64,000 nucleotides of DNA from Nephrocerus scutellatus. Taxonomy: Eukaryota; Arthropoda; Insecta; Diptera; Pipunculidae. The stretch lies in the NCBI GenBank assembly GCA_947095585.1, contig OX352761.1:83753919-83817918 (forward strand). Direction: 5' to 3'. This document shows positions 10,481-20,970 of this stretch, one piece after another. The position numbers and the translations under genes were made by a program. How positions within the stretch are numbered: the first letter of the stretch is position 1; the number at the start of each line of letters is the position of its first letter. Under the pieces are notes generated by a model. That model did not search any database. It was not told where the DNA came from and saw only the letters and a program-made list of their open reading frames with translations.

Positions 10481-12014
10481 TTGGTTAATGCGTCACTACT
10501 AAAATTAGTCTTGGAACCAACCGAGGAGTACCAGACCATAGAAATATACAAATTGTCAAATACTGCCGAGAGAAAAGCTATAATAATGTTCACCGAGGAG
10601 ACTGGGCTTAGTGTTTCCGGAATATACTCACTTCGGAAAGAGGAGTTATTAAACGAACTGTGTCGTCGTGGTATTAACCAAAGTGGTAGTGTAGATGAGC
10701 TACGCAAACTACTCTCTACCGAGCTAAAGAAACACAAATCTTGTAGCGATTTACCAACGATCGAACCGAAGCTCACCACCGACACACTACTATCAAGCAT
10801 GAAATCCCAGACCACAACCACACACCGGCCAAAAATTCCGAACATCACGTACTCAAAGCCAACGGAAACAGACTCATAACCTGAAAACACCGAGCATGGA
10901 AATCCATTTACAACCGAAACCGACACCGAGCATTCCATTTACTTCCTACTCAGAAGTACAACCGACACAGACTTATCGTCCTTCCGATGCGGAAGTGATG
11001 GTTAAGGTAAGAAGGTGGAACGTCCGGTACGAAGGGGGAAATAGTAATCCATTAGAGTTCCTAGAAAGGGTGGAGGAACTCGCCGAATGTTACCAATTGC
11101 CGCTCGACCGGGTAGTACGAACACTACCAGAGCTACTCAAAGGGAACGCGCTGATTTGGTTCCGAAATAATAAGGAGTTTCTGAGTACTTGGGAAGCGTT
11201 TAGCGAGGAATTACGGCGCTTCTTCTTACCGCCACGATTTTCTGAACAATTATTAGACCGCATCCGAAACCGGTCGCAGAACAGCCGAGAGAAAGGGAAA
11301 GATTGTATAACGTCCATACAAGCGTTAATGCGATGGCAGATGTAACTCTCTACCGGGGAGAAATTAAATCGTATATATGATAACCTACGACCGGATTATC
11401 GCCATTATATCAAACGACGGGAGTTCACGACACTGTCGGAACTAACCTCACTCATTGAGGATTTTGAATGCCTTTTAAACAAGCAACCCCCCTCTCGACC
11501 TCCTCCCGCACCAGTACGACCGCCCGCATTGCGTCCTACCGCCCCACCGTTTCAACCGACTGTACCACCATTTCAGCCGGCCGCATCACCACTATACCAG
11601 ACTAGGTCAGCGAATCAACCGGCGACGATCTCACCCCGTCCACCGATCCAGACCGCTCGACCAGTAATACCGATAATCAACGATGTAACAGATCCGCATC
11701 ATGTTCCAGATACCAGCAATATACCGCATCATATACCGGGTACCAACGATGTAACATATCCGCATCATGGTCCAAATACCAGCAATATACCGCATCATCC
11801 ACCGATTACCAACGATGCAACATATCCTCATCATACCAGCCATATACCGCATCATAAACCGATTTCCAGATATGTAACACATCCACATCACCAGTCACCA
11901 GTCCGCCCGCAATTTACCAGTAACTACGACCGAAGAACCTGCTGCTGGACTTGCGGCCAGCCCGGCCATACTCGTCGAACTTGTCGTCAGAACCGCCGAC
12001 TATTTTGTTCATAA
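10481..12014 (+). pseudogene. E2 gag: SAP-like motif, capsid, repeat-rich linker, zinc knuckle
   Basis: Three consecutive frames make one broken gag. 10481-10879 has a SAP-like helix pair (YSLRKEELLNELCRRGINQ), a motif usually used for DNA binding. 10896-11345 is the capsid-like retrotransposon_gag region (NPLEFLERVEELA...GNALIWFR). 11529-12014 is a Pro-rich segment with about three copies of a 66-bp repeat coding for TNDVTYPHH...NIPHH, then a CCHC zinc knuckle, CWTCGQPGHTRRTC (about 11942-11983), for RNA binding. Stops at 10879, 11345 and 12014 break it. Pol begins about 100 bases downstream. Confidence 0.8.
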
Positions 12015-12119
12015 TGTGGTACAAATGATGTACAGAGTAGACATTGCAACTGCAAACCGGAAAACACCAACGGGCCGTCCAAACACCATGAGGCATTAGA
12101 CGCGCCCACTCCTTTCGTT

Positions 12120-14296
12120 TCAACCCACGCCTCATACACCATACCCATCAAATTCCAACATTGCCTGTACGACGTCGTTATCGACACCGGCGCAGGAAGG
12201 TCGTGCATTGCATAAAGCACCGTGTACCAGTCCGACCGATCTCCATAACATTTGCCTTGGCCGATAAATCGACTGTCACCGCTCGGCAAGCATATATGTT
12301 AAACCTAAGTTGGGGAGAATGGTCCTTCACACAAGAATTCGTGTATATTCCGAACCTGTTGGATGAATTCTTGATGGGAACAGACTTCCTGGCAAAATTT
12401 GGATTCACTATTAACCGTGGAGAAAATGTTATAGCAGCGCAACCTGAACCAAGGCCGCCAATTATCCGAAGTCTCGCGACGGAAAAACAACAACTAGACC
12501 GACTGTTGGCTATAGAACTACCCATATTCGAAAGCTTCAAAGGGCCGACAACCATCACCGAACACGAGATCCGTCTCAAGCACCACCGACCCTTTAAGCA
12601 AAGGTATATACCAAGAAACCAACCCAGCGATGCAAACAGTAATCAACGAAGATATCGACCAACTATTGGCCGAAGAGAAAATAGAACCATCAAATATCCC
12701 ATATAGCTCACCTATAGTGCTCGTCAAAAAAAAGCAAGGAACCTGGAGGCTATGCGTCGACTATCGGCAACTAAATGAGCTGTCTATTAAAGATGCCTAC
12801 CCGCTGCCACAGATAAACCATATCTTGGATAAACTGAAAGGCGCGAGGTACATTTTCACAATTGATCTTAAACAGGGATATTGGCAAATCCCATTAAAAC
12901 CCACCAGCCGGCCTTATACCGCCTTTACCGTCCCAGGGCGAGGACTCTTTCAATGGAGAGTAATGCCATTTGGATTACATTCTGCCCCCGCCACATTTCA
13001 ACGACTACTCGACTGAATCATCAGCCCCGAACTTGAGCCGTACGCATTCGCTTATCTGGACGATATAATTGTTATTGGGAGTACGTTCACAGAGCATATG
13101 ACGGCACTGACAGAGGTATTAAAGCGTTTGAAACAGGCAAAACTAAAAATCAACCCCGAAAAATGCGAATTTGGGAAAGCAGAGATGCGCTATCTCGGGC
13201 ATATGGTAAACCGGAACGGAATACACACCGACCCTAGCAAGATTGAGGCCGTCAAGTCATTAATAGCCCCCCGCAATATTAAAGAACTCCGCCGTATCAT
13301 CGGGATCACTTCATGGTATCGCCGCTTTGTTCAAAATTTCTCATCCATTACAGCACCACTGACGAAACTACTTAAGAAAAAAATCAAGTGGTCATGGGAA
13401 GATGCCCAAGAAGAAGCTTTTCAAACATTGAAAACTAAGCTGACAGAGGCACCAGTACTCTCTTGTCCAGACTTTTCGAAACCGTTTCTGCTACAGACAG
13501 ATGCCAGCGCCGAAGGACTGGGAGCAGTCCTCTCACAATCCATCGACACTCAAGAGCGAGTAATCGCCTACGCCAGTAGAACCCTTACCGATGCCGAGCG
13601 AAACTACTCGGTCACCGAACGAGAATGTTTAGCTGTAGGGGCATTCGGAAAATGCGACCCTATATAGAAGGCTACAAATTCGTCGTACATACCGATCACC
13701 AATCGCTGAGATGGCTGCACCGTATAGAAAACCCCTCCGGACGATTAGCCTGCTGGGCCATTGAGTTACAGCAGTACGATTACGAGATCCGATACCGAAA
13801 AGGCACGCTGAACACCGTAGCAGATCTTCTATCTAGACATCCGACACCGAATACCCCAATAAAATTACTATTACCGAAAACTGAAACCTGCCCTTGGTAC
13901 CACTCTAAGATACAGGCAGTCAAAAGCAAACCGGAGGAAAACTCAGAATACCAACTTATGGACTTATGTCATACCGAAACCACCCAAGGAACGCATCCTC
14001 AGCCGGTATGGATGTCCGAGAACTTAAATAACCGACAATGGCACCCAATACCGGAGCAAGCAGTTCCAAGAACTACTCGCTCAACTCCGAATCAGGCAAA
14101 GATTCACACCGCCCTACACTCCACAAGCAAACCCCACGGAGCGAATGAACCGAGTCATAAAAAGATGGTGGCCCAATACGTCCAAAGAGATCATCGGAAA
14201 TGGGACGAATATCTCCCGGAACACATGCTGGCCATGAACACCAGCCGAAACGAGACGACAGGCTACTCCGCCGGATACCTTAATTTCGGTCGCTAA
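12120..14296 (+). pseudogene. E2 pol: protease, RT, RNase H, truncated integrase
   Basis: The aspartic protease active site DTGAG is at about 12183-12197; its second half (LMGTDFLAKFG) lies in another frame at 12161-12706. RT spans 12630-13100: WRLCVDYRQLN, IDLKQGYWQIP and MPFGLHSAPATFQR, then an in-frame TGA at about 13014, then the catalytic YLDD at 13052-13063. RNase H follows at 13098-13860 (LLQTDASAEGLGAVLSQ, HTDHQSLRWLH), with a frame change near 13650 and the closing ADLLSRH. Integrase is reduced to its final core helix (PQANPTERMNR at about 14119, Glu retained) and C-terminal tail. The zinc-binding domain and first two catalytic Asp residues are missing, so integration would be impossible. 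Confidence 0.85.
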
Positions 14297-15587
14297 CTAC
14301 GCCTACCGTCATCACCGGACATACCGCTAAACACCGAACCCGATGCCAACAACCGCATACACAACCTTCACTTAATTCAAGTGAAAGACATCAAACAAAT
14401 CTCCTACCAACCACAGACTGGGAAAACCCACGCAGCAGGTATGGTCAACAGCGAGTTCACGCAACAAAATTTAGTACCGAACAAGATGTCATCCGATAAA
14501 CATCAACCGCTCATCCGATTCACCGACGCCGATCCAGCACCGGCCAAAAGACCGTCCAGCAAGCAGTGCGGGATATCGCCTGGAAGAAGCGGCCTCCGCC
14601 CCCGAACCGACCGCTGACCAGCAACGAGCTGGCACACCTGTGCGAGGCAGCCCTCCGAGTCATTGGGACCGCAGCAACCCCACTGCCGTTTGCCAGACTC
14701 AACCACCAAGGTTGCTACCACCGCTCACCGACAACCTATCCCCAAAAAAGGTCCACATCCTCTCTCACACAATCTACAAACCCCCTACCCAACCCCAACC
14801 GAAATCATCACCAACCCCTATAATCCAACCCGACCAAACACCCAAGCCAGTAATCACACTTCCGATAACAGATTTTACAGAAGTAGCCAGGAGCAGCCCC
14901 TTCAACCCTGAAGCTTTCGAGGGGGTTATGATTCAGAGGCCCCAGCCAGCGGGTGGCCAAAGAGAAGGTTCCGAATACGTGGGCCCTGCGGAATGATCTA
15001 TGGGACACAGCAAGACGACCATACAATCCTGCTAAAAGCCGACAAAACCAGCTCAGTTACGCTTCAACTCATCGGAAGCACCCCATTAGAGACGCCAACA
15101 ACAACATTTACGGCAGCAACAACACCAACATCAACCACATCAACAGCAGAAAATTTAAATTGTATTTGAATTACGTGAATTATTATTGAATTACTTGAAT
15201 TGTTACTTGAATTATTATTGAATTAGTATTAGTTGAAAAAAAAAAAAGAAGAGAATTTTGTTATTATTTTTATTATAAGAGAATTTTTTCTATTATTTTT
15301 ATCATTCATCACTTACATTATTATAATTACTAGTTTAAGAATCGGAAGAATTTTTTTTTTGCACTATTCAAAATAGTACTTAGTATTACACCATTATTAA
15401 TTTAAAAAGTCGTTCACAAAAAAAAAAAAAAAATTAAATCATAAAAAGAGAGAAATTTTTTTCAAACCGAATTTATTCAATAAAGGTAATCCCGAAAAAG
15501 TGACCACACCGACCGAGCTTTAATACTCATAAACCAATAAATTAAGTTATTAAAGAAAATTCTTTTTTTTTATTTTTTTACCCACTC
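14297..15587 (+). other. E2 3' internal region, function unclear
   Basis: About 1.3 kb between pol and the polypurine tract. 14380-14620 has basic text that may be the integrase tail in shifted frames. 14620-15130 is proline/threonine-rich in several frames, unlike pol, and could be a decayed third frame. 15130-15587 is AT-rich with A and T tracts. I see no signal peptide or transmembrane segment that would support an envelope gene. The last 100 bases recur at 18963-19078. Confidence 0.4.
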
Positions 15588-15602
15588 GGAGTAGGAGGGG
15601 AA
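15588..15602 (+). promoter_or_regulatory. E2 polypurine tract
   Basis: GGAGTAGGAGGGGAA directly abuts the TGTAAC start of the 3' LTR, the position required for plus-strand priming. The same tract precedes the LTR copy at 19079. Confidence 0.85.
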
Positions 15603-16949
15603 TGTAACTTCACATCAAATTAACGACGTTACAAACCATACGGCTAACATATATAAATAGCATATAAACATATATAATATTATCAATAAGTACACACGGC
15701 AAATTTATGTAAAATAGCAAATATTATAAGAACATACAAAGTATAACACAAATATATTTACATAGCAAACCTTATCCATATGTACGTAAACAGAAATTGT
15801 AAACCAAAACGACACAATTATATACATATATATATATATTAGTAAGTATGAAAAACAAGTAGACACACCAAAACATATCAAACGGCAGTAAGCGCATAAC
15901 GCAAGTAGGGGAAAAACCAACCTGACTACACCGGTACGAATAGCACCACAGTAGCACCTCTGCTTAAAAATCAAGCCCCACGGTCGGCTGATATCAACCG
16001 AAAACATTATTCTTTTTAGTTTGTTTTACAAAACATAAAAATACTCCTGTCGCGCCATGTCATCATAGCATGTCATCATAGCAATAATAACAATAAAATT
16101 AATTACAATAATAAAGTACCCAAAAGGCGGAAATTGTTCGTATACGAATAATTTATTTTACAATATTTTTAGGGAATAGAATTCCCAACAAATCGAAAGA
16201 TTTAAGGAATGACATGGGACGCGAAAACTTACAATTAAGAGGGGAAAGTGTGAAGAAGAGTACGTCGTCTAGACCACGACAATAGTAATTCTCCCATCGG
16301 AAAGCACTGCCTGATTCTTTTGAAGTGGTGTAACCCTAAACAGTGTTGCTTGTTGTTACACTTGTTTAAAAGTTATACCACGGAACTGTGCAGTTCAGCC
16401 CGAACGCCCAATATAAAGTTCCACGATATATTCCAAGTACGCAGCAGTAGATGTTGATTGATATTGCATTCTACTGACTGTGCTACTTCGAGCCGAGCAG
16501 TTCTCCTCGAACGCCCCCCTGTGTGCTCAAAGTGTTTTCAAGTACGCAGCAGTAGATGTTAATTGGTATTGCATCCACTGCCTGTGTTACTTCGAGCCGA
16601 GCAGTTCTCTTCGAACGCCCCCCTGTGTGCTCAGTAGGACTCTTCCAAGTACGCAGCAGTAGATGTTGATTGATATTGCATCCTACTGACTGTGCTACTT
16701 CGAGCCGAGCCGTTCTTCGTGAACGCCCCACGCGCTCAGCATTAGCTCTCGTAGGTAGCTCACTACGTATTTTAAGTATTAACTATTTAAGTAGGTATAC
16801 ATATATATTAAGATTGTAAACACACAAAAAAAAAAATGGAATAATAAAACGAAACACCAACGAACAAAACCTTTTTTAATTTGTAACCAGCCAGCAAAAA
16901 CGAACCCTGGGTGACCGGCGAGCGTTACCCGAGCGAACAATGTTACAAG
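15603..16949 (+). repeat. E2 3' LTR (long form, 1347 bp)
   Basis: From TGTAAC to GTTACA (as TGTTACA). Its first 400 bases match the 5' LTR and the last 20 match the 5' LTR end, but about 920 bases between (16008-16930) have no counterpart in the 5' LTR. That extra segment holds a tandem repeat (16436-16740) and an AATAAAA-type polyadenylation signal near 16844, so it may be the original LTR middle lost from the 5' copy. An insertion here is the alternative. The first part of it ('attattctttt') is also present in the copy at 19079, so the long form existed before that duplication. Confidence 0.75.
16436..16740 (+). repeat. Three tandem ~106-bp repeats in the E2 3' LTR
   Basis: Units start at 16436, 16541 and 16648, each beginning AGTACGCAGCAGTAGATGTT and containing 'cttcgagccgagc' and a C-rich 'gaacgcccc' segment. 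Direct repeats in LTRs often act as enhancers; that role is inference here. Confidence 0.85.
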
Positions 16950-17268
16950 TGTCCGAACATTTTGGCACGATGGAGCCTTGTGCTGGCACGTGGTCCTCGG
17001 TTAGGGTTATAGACGAGTCTGTGCTGTCGTCTGTTTGTAAGAGATTAATCTCAGAAGTAGGACTTTGACGGTCCTTGGCTTCCGAGATTGGTGCGTTTAG
17101 AGGAGCACCGCCCTAAGGGCTTATATTTTCAAATCTATCCATGGATTTTTTAAGATGAGGAAGGGAAAGGTCCTCCACCGCAGAGCCTCTTGCAGTGGTA
17201 AGGTCACTTGAAACCGGAGGGTACCAGGTATCCGGAGTTCCGTGCTAGCGACCAAAATTCTCATGGCT
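16950..17268 (-). pseudogene. E1 ORF1 N-terminus and 5' leader, displaced by E2
   Basis: Begins with the target duplication AGTG. On the minus strand it reads an ORF1 start (MADLSLPHLKKSMD..., as in the better-preserved copy at 19528-19731) that leads in frame toward the E1 sequence on the other side of E2, so this is the missing 5' end of E1. A TAG near 17113 interrupts this copy. The 5' leader is cut at about 17268 by the duplicated block. Confidence 0.75.
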
Positions 17269-17666
17269 ATTTTTATATTTTTTAATTATAAAATCATAAA
17301 ATTATTACAAGTAATCATACCGATAAAAAAAAACCATAAAAATTAAAATTTTTCGTGTAAATTCTCTAATCGGTGATACACAATTAGCAAAGTTTGAATA
17401 AAATCAGGTAAATTTTTTAAAAAATTTGTTTGGAAGCCCCCGACCACGTCCAAATTTTTACAAAAAAGGAGATAAATATGTGTATAAAATCTAAAGAAAA
17501 TCGGGTTAATTTATAAAAAATTATATGGGAGCCCATTAGTCCTGTGTGACTTCCAAATTTTTACAAAAATAGTTTTCCATCGTAGATACAAATTTTTTTT
17601 ATAATGTACACACGATAAATAGATTTGCACCCTTATAATGTCAAACACAGCGTGGACGTTAGGAAA
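17269..17666 (-). other. E4 LINE 3' UTR with degenerate repeats
   Basis: AT-rich non-coding tail containing two or three degenerate repeats with the core 'ccaaatttttacaaaaa' followed by an 'atatgggagccc' motif. The same family recurs at 23250-23627 and, in many copies, at 37.8-40.2 kb. Confidence 0.6.
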
Positions 17667-17870
17667 TTAGGGAGATGAAAAGATGAGATGTCTATGCACG
17701 TGTGTCTTTAATGACTGCAGATCATACAAATGCGGAAACACAGAATCGTGCAATTCATTCCACATAACTATAGTGCGGGTCTGAATCTCTGAATTGGTTA
17801 GTACGTCCGAAGATAGGCCTAATGGTAGACCCGTGTGCTCGAGTTGAGGCACGGGTATCACAAATGGGTC
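17667..17870 (-). pseudogene. E4 LINE ORF2 C-terminus, copy 1
   Basis: A minus-strand frame ending ...MWNELHDSVFPHLYDLQSLK... and a stop at 17667, the typical extreme C-terminus of CR1/RTE-like LINE Pol. Everything upstream is replaced by the gypsy LTR at 17871. Confidence 0.7.
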
Positions 17871-18170
17871 TGTGGGGTTTGGTTTTAGCGATTCCCACTT
17901 TTGCAACAAGCAATTAAAAGAGGATTGTTCCCTTTTTGCACTTAATTATATCTTTATTCATAAAACTTCTTAATTCTAATAATGTTATCTTCTACGATTA
18001 ATATATATGTAATCTACAAAGCTCACGTCCGAGTGCCAAGCGATTTACTAACCAACTACTCTTTCCTTTTTCATTCTATTCGCCGGAAATCAAATGCCAA
18101 ATATACCGAGCAAGCGCGGGTTTGTTCGGTGCGTTGCATTTTTGACATATTGCTCGGTGCGATCACTACA
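17871..18170 (-). repeat. E5-type 3' LTR, copy in duplicated block
   Basis: 300 bp. On the minus strand it starts TGTAGTGATC and ends CCCCACA, preceded by the polypurine tract GAAAGGGGAGTA (18171-18182). Matches the LTRs at 23832-24130 and 29057-29349. Confidence 0.85.
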
Positions 18171-18220
18171 TACTCCCCTTTCAGCTAGTAGCGTACAAAA
18201 AAAATCGTTCTTAATCGGTT

Positions 18221-18962
18221 TTATAGCGCAAAGTGTACATGTCTGTTCCTACGTATGCAGAGAGTAACATCTGTAGGGATGATGTGAGCTGGTTTCAATA
18301 TGTCAATTGAAATGGTGACGTTCTTATTCTTTATGGAAAGAATGAACTGCTTTCTCAGTTTTCGTAACACTTTAAAAGGTCCCTCATATGGTGCTGTCAG
18401 ACCAGGACGAACTCTGTCAACCCCAACAAAAACGTAATCCGAGCTGTATAGTGATTTTGGGACATAAACATTGCGTTGATTGGCCTGTCTGCTATTTTGC
18501 GTGCTTGCGGTTTGCATGTTGAGTCGCAATTGGTTAACTAATTTAGATGTGTTCTCTATGTTTTCTTTCTTAGTGTCGTTCAAAAAAAATTCTCCTGGAA
18601 CCCTCAAAGTTTGTCCGTATACAAGTTCGGCCGCGGAACAACCTATGTCTTCCTTTATTGCCGTTCTGGTTCCAAGTAATACTAGTGGAAGTTCTTGAGG
18701 ATGATAATCACAAGTACGAATTCGATGCGAACCGAGCAAATTAGTGAGTTCTGAAAATAATTTTGACTCGAATTGAGTACCTTGTTCCATTGTAATTTGT
18801 CCAGGGACGCCAAATCGACTGACATATTCATGGACGAAAGTTATTGCAATGGTTGCAGCGGTCATGTCGCGTATCGGGTAAGCTTCTGGCCAACGTGTGA
18901 AACGATCCACAATGGTAAGAACGTATATGCGGTCTCTGATGGTGGCAAAGGGCCAACAATGT
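18221..18962 (-). pseudogene. E5-type integrase fragment, copy 1
   Basis: 253 codons: integrase core start (VDRFTRWPEAYPI), the FGVPGQITMEQGTQF motif, then CDYHPQ joined directly to LPLVLLG, then the C-terminal SH3-like domain (SDYVFVGVDRVRPG...YEGPFKVL). The second catalytic residue of DDE reads as Glu in TMEQG where Asp is the rule, and the segment with the catalytic Glu is deleted between YHPQ and LPLV. The 5' end is lost at 18962. It is non-functional. Confidence 0.8.
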
Positions 18963-19303
18963 AATCCCGAAAAAGTGACCACACCGACCGAGCTTTAATA
19001 CTCATAAACCAATAAATTAAGTTATTAAAGAAAATATATTTTTTTTTTTTTTTTTACCCACTCGGAGTAGGAGGGGAATGTAACGAAGTTAATTTCACAT
19101 CAAATTAACGACGTTACAAACCATACGGCTAACATATATAAATAGCATATAAACATATATAATATTATCAATAAGTACACACGGCAAATTTATGTAAAAT
19201 AGCAAATATTATAAGAACATACAAAGTATAACACAAATAAATTTACATAGCAAACCTTATCCATATGTACGTAAACAGAAATTGTAAACCAAAACGACAC
19301 AAT

Positions 19304-19343
<40 letters not shown>

Positions 19344-19527
19344 AAAAACAAGTAGACACACCAAAACATATCAAACGGCAGTAAGCGCATAACGCAAGTA
19401 GGGAAAAAACCAACCTGACTACACCGGTACGAATAGCACCACAGTAGCACCTCTGCTTGAAAATCAAGCGATATGGGGATCAAACCCCACGGTCGGCTGA
19501 TATCAACCGAAAACATTATTCTTTTTT
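18963..19527 (+). mobile_element. Second copy of E2 tail, polypurine tract and partial LTR
   Basis: 18963-19078 repeats the end of the E2 internal region (from 'aatcccgaaaaagtg', compare 15492) and its polypurine tract. 19079-19527 repeats the LTR start, including the 9 bases missing at 15603, with a TA microsatellite at 19306-19337. The LTR breaks off after 'gaaaacattattctttt' and is fused to E1 ORF1 sequence equivalent to about 16975, so roughly 950 bases are deleted relative to the copy at 15603-16974. Confidence 0.8.
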
Positions 19528-19731
19528 GCCTTGTGCTGGGACGTGGTCCTCGGTTAGGGTTATAGACGAGTCTGTGCTGTCGTCTGTTTGTAAGAGATTA
19601 ATCTCGGAAGTAGGACTTTGACGGTCCTTGGCTTCCGAGATTGGTGCGTTTGGAGGAGCACCGCCCTCAGGGTTTATATTTTCAAATCTATCCATGGATT
19701 TTTTAAGATGAGGAAGGGAAAGGTCCGCCAC
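19528..19731 (-). pseudogene. E1-type ORF1 N-terminus, second copy
   Basis: An open minus-strand start, MADLSLPHLKKSMDRFENIN..., of about 68 codons before the LTR junction. It matches 16973-17262 without the TAG found there. Acidic/Ser/Thr-rich; no domain recognised. Identified by its relation to E1, not by homology to a known protein. Confidence 0.65.
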
Positions 19732-20807
19732 CGCAGAGCCACTTGCAGTGGTAAGGTCACTTGAAACCGGAGGGTACCAGGTATCCGGAGTTCCGTGCTA
19801 GCGACCAAAGTTCTCATGGCTATTCATCCCTCAGCGCACGTGTCTCACCTTGGATTGAGGATTTTTTTTACCGAGGTTCTCTCCTCTAGATCCGTTGAAT
19901 TCCGCAAGACAGGATCACCTCGTGTAGGTGGGTAGATTGTACCCTTCAACGGTCTTGAAGCGAGAGAGGCTATGTGTTGCGCGTTTTCGTTGCCTGATCC
20001 TAGGAGGAGGATTCCAAGGAGCTCAGCCTTCCCAGGGTTTCTCGATCCCTGAGAGCAGGATTACCTTAGGGTTTCTTCTCTTCTTGTTCTCTTTTTTTCT
20101 CTTGATAGCTATATAGCTACTACATTATTGTTGATAATTGATGGAGCTTAGTTCACTATAGTTCAAGACCCCACTCCTTTTCCCGCCGTATGGATAAAGA
20201 GGTCTGACTGTAGTAGTGATTGAACCCAGAAACAGCAACGAGTTTTATTTCCATTCAACGGTTCAATGGCGCCCAATGCATGACTCATACAGACTCGTAG
20301 CATCAGCAGCTATACTGATTATCCACTCGTTCCTCTTCCGTTGATTTCCGTAATAGGTGAGCGATTCATTAGATCAGTCATTGCAGTACACATTTGGCGA
20401 CACTAACTCCAAATAAGTCTCCCATTTGTTACAATGTTTAGTTTCGTGCTTGAATTTAGCAAATTTAATTGGCTATATACATACTGTTTGTTTCAATTAA
20501 ATAATATCTATAATATAATAATGTATGCATTTATGTATATTTTAAAATTAAAATATACATGTTCACAAATTTGTAAATGTATTTTACCAAATTTTGTAAA
20601 ACGGACATAGCTAATAATCTATGCTAAACATTAAAAGATCTTTATGTACATAGTGTACTTATACACTCTATACCAACATTATTGAAAAGGTAGTTAAAAT
20701 AAATAACAGAACTAACATTAAAGTAACTGTATCAAATCCAATCATTGTTTTGCTCATAAATTTGCTTAGGTTTATTTATATATATATGTATCTGATTTTT
20801 ATTACAG
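19732..20807. other. Probable E1 5' leader grading into host intron
   Basis: 19732-19830 matches the leader at 17160-17268. Beyond that, to about 20200, the sequence is GC-richer with repeated 'gagagcagg'/'tctcttc' text and may be the rest of the LINE 5' UTR. From about 20440 it is AT-rich intron-like sequence leading to the 3' splice site at 20807. Confidence 0.45.
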
Positions 20808-20970
20808 TGTGTGGTGAACGCAACGACGAATCACGTATTGTAGGTGGCCAAACTACCGGGGCAAATGAATTCCCATGGATGGCACGTTTAAGCTATTTAA
20901 ATCGTTTTTATTGCGGTGGGACTCTGATCAACGATCGATATGTACTCACGGCAGCACATTGTGTAAAAGG
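20808..20970 (+). CDS. Internal exon of a trypsin-like serine protease (host gene)
   Basis: A host coding exon between a polypyrimidine/AG acceptor (ttttattacag, ending 20807) and a GTAAGA donor at 20971. It encodes CGERNDESRIVGGQTTGANE... through TAAHCVKG: the Cys before the activation site, the R/IVGG zymogen cleavage point, the CGGTLI core and the catalytic His in TAAHC. The Asp and Ser of the triad would be on later exons not found in this window. The exon is 163 bp and starts in phase 1, ends in phase 2. The upstream Cys suggests a disulfide to a pro-domain, as in secreted fly trypsin-like or CLIP-type proteases. It is the only host gene piece I can support. Confidence 0.9.

Larger units (their letters stand above)
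5715..16949 (+). mobile_element. Ty3/gypsy LTR retrotransposon E2 inserted in E1
   Basis: It is bounded by TGTAAC at 5715 and GTTACA at 16949, and flanked by the 4-bp target duplication AGTG (5711-5714 and 16950-16953). Order: 5' LTR (split by LINE E3), tRNA-Lys-like primer site, gag with a SAP-like N-terminus, protease, RT, RNase H, a gutted integrase, an unexplained 3' region, polypurine tract, 3' LTR. Stops and frameshifts disable every gene. LTRs of very different length (459 versus 1347 bp) show later loss or gain. The clade is uncertain; the Lys primer and RT text would suit an Osvaldo-like group, which is inference. Confidence 0.85.
17269..18962 (-). mobile_element. Duplicated block: LINE E4 tail + E5-type LTR + integrase
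   Basis: About 1.7 kb nearly identical to 23237-24852. It carries the same junction between a LINE C-terminus and a gypsy LTR (at GGTC/TGTGGGG), so the two blocks descend from one insertion event. Ends: left at a short 'tatt' microhomology with E1 leader; right at 18962, fused to the internal tail of E2. This copy keeps about 70 bases of integrase deleted at 24600, so it is not simply derived from the present 24-kb copy. Confidence 0.8.

Noticed and set aside
14297..15200. Possible env gene of E2
   Set aside because: No signal peptide, furin-like site or transmembrane segment seen; proline-rich in several frames at once, which suggests composition rather than coding.
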